A stretch of 49,744 bases of DNA. Source: JBFFXF01 sp041569895 (GTDB lineage: Bacteria; Planctomycetota; UBA8108; JACQVS01). Location: NCBI GenBank assembly GCA_041569895.1, contig JBFFXF010000011.1, positions 1 through 49,744 of the forward strand, read 5' to 3'. This document shows, in pieces, positions 1 through 7,571 of the stretch. A program made the position numbers and the translations under genes. The notes beneath the pieces were generated by a model, which saw only the letters and a program-made list of their open reading frames with translations, was not told where the DNA came from and did no database searches. The stretch's first letter is position 1. The number at the start of each line of letters is the position of its first letter.

Positions 1-2634
1 CATCGCGCCCCGCTCGCCGCGCAGCGGAATGCGCAGCTCGTTGTCGCCGCCGCCGGGGACCTTCTGCGGCACGCGCTCGCGGCCGTTGACGAAGAAACGC
101 TCGTTGCGCGCGCCATCGGGCAGCTGGATCTCGAGGTGCTGGAGCGTCGAGCTCTCGACGACGAGGATGGCGTCGGTATCGAGGATGCGCTCGCGCGAGA
201 GGTGGCCGCGCTCGAGGAGCAGCTTGACCACCCCGTCGGGCACCTTGACGTAGTCATGACGCGTGAGCTCGAGCGCCAGCGACCAGATCGGCCGGGTGAT
301 CTGATAGGCGCCCTGGATGTTGCCGCGGGAGAGCTCGGGCGGCAGCTCCTGGCGGTCGATCCGCTGCAGGCCGTCGACGGTCTCGACGACCTCGAGGCGG
401 CCCTCCTTGCGGATCGCCACCGTGCCCTGCTCGACGGCGGCGCCCTCGGCGCGGATCAGCGCGATCGGCACGGTGCGGGGCTCGCCCGTCCGCAGATCGA
501 GGCTCTCGTCGTACGAGACGCGCACCGTGCGCACGCCGAGGACGCGCGACTGGAGCGTGATGTCCCAGCGCGTGCGCCCGTCGCCGACCGGCGTCTTTCG
601 CTGATCGCGGAACCCGGCGACCTCGAGCTGCAGCCGGTCGTCGAGCGACGACGGCGCGCTGAACGAGATGGTGTCGATCGCGGCGTACTGCACGAGGTAT
701 TCAATATCCTGCGAGACCTGCATCTCGCTGTCGGTGACGTTGACGAGCAGGCGGGTGTTCGCCTTGATCTCCGTCTTGCGCTCGTCGAGCTGCACGCGCA
801 CCGACGCCGGGTGGTCGTGGAACGTGAACGCGAGGTCGACCGCCGCGTCCTGCGGGATGCGGCTGCGGACGCCGCTGCGGAAGAGCTCCTGCGTGTCCGC
901 GGCGATGGTGCCGGTGCGCTCGATCGTCGAGATGCGGAACGCGCGCGGGCCGCCGACGCCGAGCAGGCCGCGGTCGCTCTCGACGCCGAGCGGACGCGGC
1001 GCGTGGAGCGTCTTCTCCCCCGCCGATGCGCTGCCGATCGCGGTCAGCCGGAAGGGCAGCTGGAACCTCCCGAACGCCCGGTTGCGGAGGTTGACGGTGA
1101 TCACCTGGAACTCGGGCTCGTTCTCGAGCGGCACGCTCTGGTAGTCCTCGACCGTGCCCTCGTCGAGCAGCTCGGCGACGCGCCAGCGGCTCGGCACGCG
1201 GAACGACACCGAGAAGACGCCGGCGCGCGAGATGCGGTAGTCGATCCAGCCGATCCAGACGTCCTCCTCGACGCCGAGGATGACCACCGACGTGCTCTCG
1301 GTGTGGATCACCGGCAGGATCCTCTCGATCTCGACGCCGAGACGGAGCGGATGCGCGAGGTAGCGGAAGCCGGCGAACGTCCCGGCGCGCAGCGCCTCGG
1401 GAAGCTCCTCGAGGTTGCGCTGGCTGAGCCCCTCCGATTCCGCGACGCGCACCTTGAGCCCGGCGTCGTGCGAGAGCGCGACAACGCCCGACTCGCGCAG
1501 CGCGCCGTCGATGCGCGGGAAGGGGATCTCGAGGTTGCTCGGCGTCTCGGTGAGGATGCGCTCGAAAGCGAGGCTGAACCTGAAGGAGTCGCGCACCGGC
1601 GAGTGCAGGCGGATCTCGAGCACGCGGCCCGTGCGCCCGCCCTCCTCGACGTCGATGACGTTCCATTCGCGGATGTTCTCGCCGGCGACCGGGAAGACCT
1701 CCATCTCGCGCGGCACGTGAACGCGCACGCGGTCGATCTCCTGCCGCAGCACCTCGAGGGCGATGTCGGTCGAGACGCGCAGGACGCGCTCGCCGACGTG
1801 CGCGCGAATCGCCTGGCGCGCCGTCAGCAGCGCGGACTTCTCATCGTCGCGACGCGCCGGCGGCGACCACGAGACCGTCACCCGATCGGAGTTGCCGACA
1901 AACGCCAGAACGCGCGTCGCGCCCTCCCTCTCCTCGACGCGGGTCGCGGCGACGGACGGCTCGACCTCGAGCTGCGCGTTCTCCTCGTGGATCACCAGCT
2001 CGAGGCGCGACATCGCCGCCGGCGGGATGCCGAAGGAGAAGCTGCGCCGTCCGGGGCGCTCCTCGACGCGCGTCGAGAGCTTGAGGCGCACGCGATACGC
2101 GCCGGCTCGCGGCATGTGGATCGCATAGCCGCCGTCGGTCGCCTGGATCAGCGGCGGCGCGCTGGTCGCCCCGTCGCCGTCCCCCTCGTCGGACGCCAGC
2201 GGCTCGATCTCGACCTCCTCCACCGCCGCGTTGGCGAGCGGCAGCGCCAGCGTGCTCCAGCCCTTCTTCTCGAGCGCGTTGACGCGATACTCGACCTCGA
2301 AGGTCGCCAGCCCCTCGCGTACCTCGCCCGTGTAGCGGCCTCCCGAGATCACCGCCGCGGCGGGCGGCGGCCTGTCGGGGGGCGGCGGCGGTTTCGGCTG
2401 GGCGCGCTGCCAGAGCTCGAGGAACTCCCGGTACGGCAGGAAGATCCCGCGGCCTTCCTTCTCGAAGACCTCGGCGAGCTTCTCGTACGGGACGTAGATC
2501 GTCTTCTCCTCGAGCGCCCGGCCACCCTCCTGTCCGTTCGCGCCGATCGTCGCGCAGCACACCGCGGCGACGACGGCGACACCGATCACCTGGCGCGTCG
2601 ACATCATCGAGGACCTCATCGAGTTTCCCTTCAT
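1..2634 (-). CDS. large secreted beta-rich protein of unknown function, C-terminus beyond the window
   Basis: Open for 878 codons from an ATG at 2634 to the left edge, so the 3' end is missing. The N-terminus has a basic start and a hydrophobic segment (about residues 14-27, VIGVAVVAAVCCATIGA) consistent with a signal peptide; a second ATG at 2619 would also keep it. A Pro-rich stretch lies near residues 85-95. The rest is Val/Glu/Arg-rich, alternating hydrophobic-polar sequence typical of beta-sandwich repeats, with no catalytic motif I recognise. The start overlaps the stop of the upstream zf-HC2/VWA gene as ATGA, so translation is probably coupled and this is the third gene of an ECF sigma / VWA operon. 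That context suggests an envelope protein working with the VWA protein, but the role is unknown. Confidence 0.85.
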   Translation of the reverse strand, partial: MKGNSMRSSMMSTRQVIGVAVVAAVCCATIGANGQEGGRALEEKTIYVPYEKLAEVFEKEGRGIFLPYREFLELWQRAQPKPPPPPDRPPPAAAVISGGRYTGEVREGLATFEVEYRVNALEKKGWSTLALPLANAAVEEVEIEPLASDEGDGDGATSAPPLIQATDGGYAIHMPRAGAYRVRLKLSTRVEERPGRRSFSFGIPPAAMSRLELVIHEENAQLEVEPSVAATRVEEREGATRVLAFVGNSDRVTVSWSPPARRDDEKSALLTARQAIRAHVGERVLRVSTDIALEVLRQEIDRVRVHVPREMEVFPVAGENIREWNVIDVEEGGRTGRVLEIRLHSPVRDSFRFSLAFERILTETPSNLEIPFPRIDGALRESGVVALSHDAGLKVRVAESEGLSQRNLEELPEALRAGTFAGFRYLAHPLRLGVEIERILPVIHTESTSVVILGVEEDVWIGWIDYRISRAGVFSVSFRVPSRWRVAELLDEGTVEDYQSVPLENEPEFQVITVNLRNRAFGRFQLPFRLTAIGSASAGEKTLHAPRPLGVESDRGLLGVGGPRAFRISTIERTGTIAADTQELFRSGVRSRIPQDAAVDLAFTFHDHPASVRVQLDERKTEIKANTRLLVNVTDSEMQVSQDIEYLVQYAAIDTISFSAPSSLDDRLQLEVAGFRDQRKTPVGDGRTRWDITLQSRVLGVRTVRVSYDESLDLRTGEPRTVPIALIRAEGAAVEQGTVAIRKEGRLEVVETVDGLQRIDRQELPPELSRGNIQGAYQITRPIWSLALELTRHDYVKVPDGVVKLLLERGHLSRERILDTDAILVVESSTLQHLEIQLPDGARNERFFVNGRERVPQKVPGGGDNELRIPLRGERGAM

Positions 2635-5600
2635 CTGGAGCCGGCCTGCTTGCCGGACTGTTTCGCGGCGCGGTCGGCCGCCTGGATCGCGTTGACTTCC
2701 CGCTGGAGCTTCTGCAGGGTCAGGGAGAACGCCCCGCCCGCGAGCGACGTGATCTCGCGCCAGTACGAGCGCGCGCGCTCGTTCTCGTCGAACGCCCCGA
2801 GGTACGCGAGGACGTCGGCGAAGCTGCCGTCGCGCGCGTAGTAGCTGTCGCGCAGCAGCTCGGCGACCTCGGCGACCGCCGCGAGGTGGCGCAGCGAGAA
2901 CGGCGCATCGCCGAGCTCCGCGACGAGGATCCCCTGCGGGACCGGATAGTCGCGCTCGACGACCTGTCGCGTCGACGTGTCGCGGTAGCGCAGGCGCACG
3001 GTGGCGAGCGAGCCGACCGACGCCGGGCGCCGCACGACCTCGTAGAGCACCGTCACCGTCGTTCCCGGGCCGACCTCGGCCGCGTCGATCTTGTCGTTGC
3101 GGAAGTCCCGGTCGGCGATGTCGCGGTTCTCGTAGCCGAGGAGCCGGTAGTGCGTCACCGCGTCCGGGTTGAACTCGACCTGGATCTTCGCGTCCTCCGC
3201 CAGCACCTCGAGGGCGCCGGGGAGGTTGTCACGGAAGATGCGGCTCGCGTCGGCCATCGCGGCGCGGTGCGACGCCGAGCGGATGAAGTCGTAGCGGCCG
3301 TTGCCGGCGTTGGAGATCTTCTCGAGCATGTCGTCGCGGACGCGGTCGCCGATGCCGATCACCGTCAGGTAGATGCCGCGCCGCTTGTAGACGTCGACCT
3401 TCTCGAGGATCTCCTCGGGTCGGCGCGCGCCGATGTTGGCGACGCCGTCGGAGATCAGCAGCACCCGGTGCACCGCGCCCGGCGAGAGCACCTCGCTGGC
3501 GAGCCGGTACGCCAGATCGAGACCGGCCTCCATGTTGGTGCCGCCGCGCGGGACGAGCGAGCCGAGGGCGCCGAGGATGCGCTCGCGGTTGCGGGCGAGC
3601 GTGTGCGGCAGGACGACGTGCGCCTCGCCCGCGTAGGCGACGACCGCCACGCGGTCGGTCGGCGCGAGCTGGCCGATCAGCATGCCGAGCGACTGCTTGA
3701 CGAGCTCGAGCCGCGAGGAGTCGCCCATCGATCCCGAGACGTCGACGGCGAGCGTCAGCACCGCGTCGCGACGCTCGCCCTGGCTCAGCTCGCGCGCCTT
3801 GATGCCGACCCTGAGGAGCTCGACGCCCCCGGAGCCGAACGGAGACGGCATGCCGTCGCAGAAGACCGAGAACGCCTCCTCGGGATCGGCGCGGTAGTCC
3901 TGCGTGAAGTAGTTGACGAACTCCTCGACGCGCACCGCCTCGGCGGGCGGCAGCCGGCCGGAGTCGATCATGTTCCTCGCGAGCGTGTAGGACGCGGTGT
4001 CGACGTCCAGCGAGAACGTCGAGAGGCGATCGCGCGAGGCGTCGACGAACGGATTCGTGCCGTGACGCTCGCGGAAGGCCGCCTCGCCGAGCCCCTCGTC
4101 GCCGACCTCGGGCGCCGGCAGCGGCAGCGGGTTGGCGACGTAACGCTCGAGGTCGAGCGTTGGATCGAGCGCGCGGTAGCCGAGGTACCCGCGCAGCACG
4201 TGCTCGAGCGCGCCGACCCCGACGGCGCCCGCCTGGCCGCCGGCCGATCGGACGCCATAGCCCCAGCCGCCCTTGCGCCCGCCATCGACGCCGAGAATCG
4301 TGAAGAGCTGGACGTTCTCCTCGCTCATGACGCCAGTATCGCCCGCGGAGGGGCCGAGGAGCGGTAACGAGCGCGTCACGGCGTCGAGGTCGACGACCTC
4401 CGCGCCGTCGGCGCCGGGGATCGAGTCGAACACGACCGTGCCCCCGGCTCCGCCGGCCCCGCCGCCGGGCCCGGAACGCCCCCCGCGCCCGGGCGTCACT
4501 TCCCAGGAGTACGTCAGGGCGTCCTCGCCGAGCACCGGCTCCGCGATTTCCGCGCTCTCCTCGTCGTCGGCGCGCTGGCCACGGGAGTGCTCCTCCTTGC
4601 CGACGATCCGCTGCTTGACCTTGCTGTCGAGCATGTCGCGCGTCACCGGCGCCGGCGGCGTCTCCGGGCGCTGCGCTTGCCGCTGCTGCTCTTGCTGCTG
4701 CTGCGCCTGCTGGCCCTCGGCGACACCGCGCTCCCAGAGCGTGTCGGTCTTCTTGGCGAGCTCGGCGGTCTCGAGCTCGAGCTCCCGGCGGATCTGCTCA
4801 TCGGCCGCGCTCGCCTTGCCGCGCTCGCGGTACTCGCCCGCCCGGGCGAGGTTCTTCTCGAACGTCCCGGTCGGCCTCTGGACCGCGGGCTCCTGCGGCT
4901 GCGGTGTCGCGAGATCGGCGAACGAGTCAACGCCCTGGTCGATGCGCTGCGCGAAATCATCGTCAGCGTTCTGCCGCAGATTCTCGGTGCGCGTGCGCGC
5001 GTGCCACTGGGTGTCGGCGACTCGCTCCGCCTCGGGGGCCGGTCCGGACGCCGGCGGCGCGACGCCGGCAGTCGAGGTCTCGGGCGACTTCATCGCCCCG
5101 TAGGAACGCCAGCGCGGGTCGGTGCCGCCCGGGCTGGCCCCGAGCTCCTTGGCGGCAGCCTCGCCGTCGCGTGAGTACCGGTCGCCGTGGGCGCCCGCGG
5201 CTCCCCCGCCGACACCGGTGGCCTCGGTGACGAGCTGGTCTTCGAGCCACACGCGCGTCCGGCCCTCTTCGCCGCCGCCGACGACGCCGTCCACCCGGAA
5301 CCGGCCGTCCGCGGATCGGGCGCCGTCCTGCTTCTCGTTCTCCAGGGCGGCGTTGTAGAACTGCATCGCGTTCGGCTTCTCGGGGCCGCGCCACTGCTGC
5401 CCGAATTCCACAGTCGGCGCGCTCACGTCACCGTCTGTCGGCGCCTCGGGTGCCGTCACGGCGTGGTACTCGACCCTCGAGGGAGTCGACAGCCCCGGCG
5501 TCACGGCCCCGGCGGTGGTGTCGGGCGCCGGCCGTCCGTTCATGTCGAACGAAAGCTTCTCCTCGACGGACGCGGCGCGGTCGTCGAACACCTCGAGTCC

Positions 5601-6092
5601 CGGGGCGGACTGGCTCGCCTCGAACCCGGTCGATTTTTGCGGCGCTCTCGCCAGGGAGCGGTCGCGCGAGGCGCTCTCGTAGCCCATGCGCGACGACGTC
5701 GTCATCATCAGCAAGAACCCGCCGAGCACGCAGAGCACCATCGCCGCGGCGACCGCCATCGGCAGGCGTCGCCTCAGCGCGCCGAGCCACCCCGGGCGAC
5801 GCTCTCCCGCCGCCGCGAGGATGCGCTCGCGGCGGCGCTCGTCGAACGAATAGCCCGGTGGCTCCCCCAGGACGCTCTCGAGCAGGGTGCGCGTGCGCAG
5901 CAGCTCGTCGAGCTCCGCGCGGCACGCGTCGCATTCGCGCAGGTGGTTCTCCACCTCGCGCCGCCCCGCGTCGCTCAGGTTCTCGAAAAGGTACGCCGTC
6001 AGCAGGTAGCGCAGGTGGTCGCCCTCCGGCGTCGGATGAAGCGAACCGGCGCTCGCGACGTCGTCGAATCCGGTCTCGTTCGTGGTGCTCAT
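2631..6092 (-). CDS. zf-HC2 anti-sigma-like domain fused to YfbK-type von Willebrand factor A protein
   Basis: 1153 aa. The N-terminus carries a zf-HC2-like zinc-binding signature (H50, C54, C57 in ENHLRECDACRAEL) as in anti-sigma factors, followed by one membrane helix (about 111-132). A long low-complexity Gly/Gln/Glu/Arg-rich linker runs to about residue 690. Then comes the YfbK-like N-terminal segment (TFSLDVDTASYTLARNM), a VWA domain with MIDAS motif DVSGSMG beginning at D784, and a C-terminal YfbK-like region. The start at 6092 is chosen because its ATG overlaps the sigma factor stop as ATGA and gives the zf-HC2 domain its normal N-terminal position. Known zf-HC2 proteins bind and inhibit a cognate ECF sigma factor at the membrane; the VWA part binds metal and protein partners. 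Regulation of the adjacent sigma factor is inferred from context. Confidence 0.93.
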   Translation of the reverse strand: MSTTNETGFDDVASAGSLHPTPEGDHLRYLLTAYLFENLSDAGRREVENHLRECDACRAELDELLRTRTLLESVLGEPPGYSFDERRRERILAAAGERRPGWLGALRRRLPMAVAAAMVLCVLGGFLLMMTTSSRMGYESASRDRSLARAPQKSTGFEASQSAPGLEVFDDRAASVEEKLSFDMNGRPAPDTTAGAVTPGLSTPSRVEYHAVTAPEAPTDGDVSAPTVEFGQQWRGPEKPNAMQFYNAALENEKQDGARSADGRFRVDGVVGGGEEGRTRVWLEDQLVTEATGVGGGAAGAHGDRYSRDGEAAAKELGASPGGTDPRWRSYGAMKSPETSTAGVAPPASGPAPEAERVADTQWHARTRTENLRQNADDDFAQRIDQGVDSFADLATPQPQEPAVQRPTGTFEKNLARAGEYRERGKASAADEQIRRELELETAELAKKTDTLWERGVAEGQQAQQQQEQQRQAQRPETPPAPVTRDMLDSKVKQRIVGKEEHSRGQRADDEESAEIAEPVLGEDALTYSWEVTPGRGGRSGPGGGAGGAGGTVVFDSIPGADGAEVVDLDAVTRSLPLLGPSAGDTGVMSEENVQLFTILGVDGGRKGGWGYGVRSAGGQAGAVGVGALEHVLRGYLGYRALDPTLDLERYVANPLPLPAPEVGDEGLGEAAFRERHGTNPFVDASRDRLSTFSLDVDTASYTLARNMIDSGRLPPAEAVRVEEFVNYFTQDYRADPEEAFSVFCDGMPSPFGSGGVELLRVGIKARELSQGERRDAVLTLAVDVSGSMGDSSRLELVKQSLGMLIGQLAPTDRVAVVAYAGEAHVVLPHTLARNRERILGALGSLVPRGGTNMEAGLDLAYRLASEVLSPGAVHRVLLISDGVANIGARRPEEILEKVDVYKRRGIYLTVIGIGDRVRDDMLEKISNAGNGRYDFIRSASHRAAMADASRIFRDNLPGALEVLAEDAKIQVEFNPDAVTHYRLLGYENRDIADRDFRNDKIDAAEVGPGTTVTVLYEVVRRPASVGSLATVRLRYRDTSTRQVVERDYPVPQGILVAELGDAPFSLRHLAAVAEVAELLRDSYYARDGSFADVLAYLGAFDENERARSYWREITSLAGGAFSLTLQKLQREVNAIQAADRAAKQSGKQAGSR

Positions 6093-6637
6093 GACTCCCC
6101 CCCTCGTCGTGCGAGTTTCTTCGAGAGGGCCTTCATCGCGTGGTGCAGTATGTAACCGACGTTGGTCACGGTCAGTCCGGTGATCTCCGCGATCTCCCGG
6201 TAACTCTTCCCCTCCTGCACTTTCAGGAGGACGATCTCGCGCCACCGCGGGCGCAGCGAATCGATCGCCGAGAAGACGAGCGTGCGGGTCTCGTCCTCGA
6301 CGAGCGCCTCCTCGGGCGGCGCCGCGGTCGCCTCGGTCCGTCTCGCCAGCTCCTTGACGGCCTTGCGCCCGCGCACCGCCTTGCGGATGTGATCGAGACA
6401 GATATTGCGCGCGACGCGCATCAGCCAGTTCTGGCAGCTGTCGACGCCGAGCAGCCGCCGCGGGTGCCGCGCCACGCGCAGGAAGGTCTCCTGGACCACG
6501 TCCTGCGCGGTGAGCTCGTCGGAGAGCATGCGCGCGGCGTAGCGCAGCAACCCGTCCTGGTGACGCGTCACGAACGCGCCCAGCGAGTCGACGTCACGCG
6601 CGTACACGTACGCGTTCAGCAGCTCCTGATCGGTCAT
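6089..6637 (-). CDS. RNA polymerase ECF-type sigma factor
   Basis: 182 aa from the ATG at 6637 (MTDQELLNAYV). An in-frame GTG at 6661 would add eight residues and is possible. Region 2 is clear: DELTAQDVVQETFLRVARH, then NWLMRVARNICLDHIRK. Region 4 is a helix-turn-helix: LRPRWREIVLLKVQEGKSY followed by REIAEITGLTVTNVGYILHHA. Length and layout match ECF sigma-70 factors, which redirect RNA polymerase to stress or envelope promoters. Its stop overlaps the start of the zf-HC2/VWA gene by ATGA, the usual sigma/anti-sigma arrangement. It is the first gene of a three-gene operon running left; its upstream region holds a G-rich hexamer array (6832-6914). Confidence 0.95.
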   Translation of the reverse strand: MTDQELLNAYVYARDVDSLGAFVTRHQDGLLRYAARMLSDELTAQDVVQETFLRVARHPRRLLGVDSCQNWLMRVARNICLDHIRKAVRGRKAVKELARRTEATAAPPEEALVEDETRTLVFSAIDSLRPRWREIVLLKVQEGKSYREIAEITGLTVTNVGYILHHAMKALSKKLARRGGES

Positions 6638-6831
6638 CTCCGTTCCGTCCGACCCGCTCACATCCGGTATCCCGGGGCGCCGCGCTCCCGCTTCTCACCC
6701 TGAAGTCGTCCGGGGAGGCGATTTCTTAGGATGAATCGAGCCCATCGAGGAGCAATCTCGTCGTCGTAAGCCCCTCCGGGCAGCCAGATTCCGCGACCGG
6801 GCTCGATACCCCCCACGCCGCCGACCGCGTT

Positions 6832-6914
6832 CCCGTCCCCGTCCCCGTCCCCGTCCCCGTCCCCGTGCCCGTCCCCGTGCCCGTGCCCGGTCGTCGAGGA
6901 CGAGGACGAGGACG
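6832..6914. repeat. intergenic hexamer array 1 (TCCCCG)n plus (GAGGAC)n
   Basis: On the plus strand, C-tracts of 3-4 begin every 6 bp from 6832 to about 6889 (TCCCCG with TGCCCG variants); a GAGGAC tandem follows at about 6895-6914. The minus strand therefore carries a run of GGG/GGGG tracts with short fixed loops, a G-quadruplex motif. The array lies in the divergent gap between the sigma factor (start 6637) and the small membrane protein (start 7001). The rest of the 6638-7000 gap holds no gene I can support. Confidence 0.9.
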
Positions 6915-6980
6915 AGATGATCGTCCGCGTTCCGTCTTCCCATCGCAGACTCTCGTGCCCCGGCCTGTGGCCCCTTCGTG

Positions 6981-6986
6981 TACAAT
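6981..6986 (+). promoter_or_regulatory. putative -10 element TACAAT
   Basis: TACAAT (five of six to TATAAT) ends 14 nt before the ATG at 7001. No good -35 is seen at the expected distance. If it works, the transcript has a very short leader, which supports 7001 over the upstream in-frame starts. Confidence 0.4.
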
Positions 6987-7000
6987 CCATCTTCGTCACA

Positions 7001-7297
7001 ATGCTCCCTCGACCCGTGACCGTATTCGCTGGCGTCCTGCTGCTCGGCGGGCTGCTGTCGATGTGGGTGCTGCAGACCCTCGGGCGCCCCGACTACTGGC
7101 TCGGCGTCCTCGCCGTCGCCGTCGTCTGCGCCGTCCTCGCCCGCTCGCCCCGCACCGCCGACGACAAGCCGCGGGACTGGGTGCGCTCGGGCGAGTTCCT
7201 CTGCGACTCCTGCAAGTACGACCACCCCGACCTCTGCTCCCGCCCGGAGCGACCGAACGCGACACGGTGTCCGGATTACGTGCGGCGGGGCCGGTAA
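7001..7297 (+). CDS. small membrane protein with C-terminal four-cysteine motif, function unknown
   Basis: 98 aa. Two hydrophobic segments (about 6-26 and 33-48) form a helical hairpin. A soluble tail follows with C68, C71, C79 and C90 in the pattern CDSCKYDHPDLCS then RPNATRCPDY, which could bind zinc or another metal. The start at 7001 is preferred because a -10-like TACAAT lies just upstream and the longer frame would read through non-coding sequence. I do not recognise the family. It stands alone between hexamer arrays and is convergent with the FHA gene. Confidence 0.7.
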   Translation: MLPRPVTVFAGVLLLGGLLSMWVLQTLGRPDYWLGVLAVAVVCAVLARSPRTADDKPRDWVRSGEFLCDSCKYDHPDLCSRPERPNATRCPDYVRRGR

Positions 7298-7320
7298 GAC
7301 CTTCGAATCCGGGTCTCCCC

Positions 7321-7540
7321 TCCCGTTCCCGGTCCCGGGCCCGGTCCCGGGCCCGGTCCCGGTCCCGAAGGCGTTCGTCGTGGTCTTCGTGTCCGACGTC
7401 GGGGCCCGGCGATGGGAGTCCGAGACCGAAACCGACGCCGACACCGATGCCGATTCCGATGCCGATTCCGATGCCGATTCCGAGATCCGATTCCGAGATC
7501 AGAGATCAGAGATCAGAGACCAGAGACCGAATCTGCGTTC
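7321..7540. repeat. intergenic composite array 2
   Basis: Modules in plus-strand order: CCCGTTCCCGG/CCCGGGCCCGG-type C-rich units (7321-7370), a non-repetitive core starting GTGTCCGACGTCGGGG at 7389, (CCGATG/CCGATT)n hexamers (about 7428-7485), (GATCAGA)n 7-mers (about 7495-7525) and one AATCTGCG unit (about 7530). It fills the convergent gap between the small membrane protein and the FHA gene, 7298-7571. The core and module order recur in the array at 14378-14658. No gene is supported here. Confidence 0.9.
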
Positions 7541-7571
7541 CCGTCCTCGCCGGTCGGCCGCGCCCTCGCTG

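Noticed and set aside
136..2841. A 901-codon open frame on the plus strand.
   Set aside because: It is antisense to a clear secreted-protein gene and the end of the VWA gene; its Arg/Asp/Leu/Val-rich, low-diversity composition is typical of shadow frames in very GC-rich DNA.
7321..7540. Possible CRISPR array.
   Set aside because: Units are 6-9 bp, directly tandem and degenerate, with no unique spacers of constant length and no cas genes in the window.
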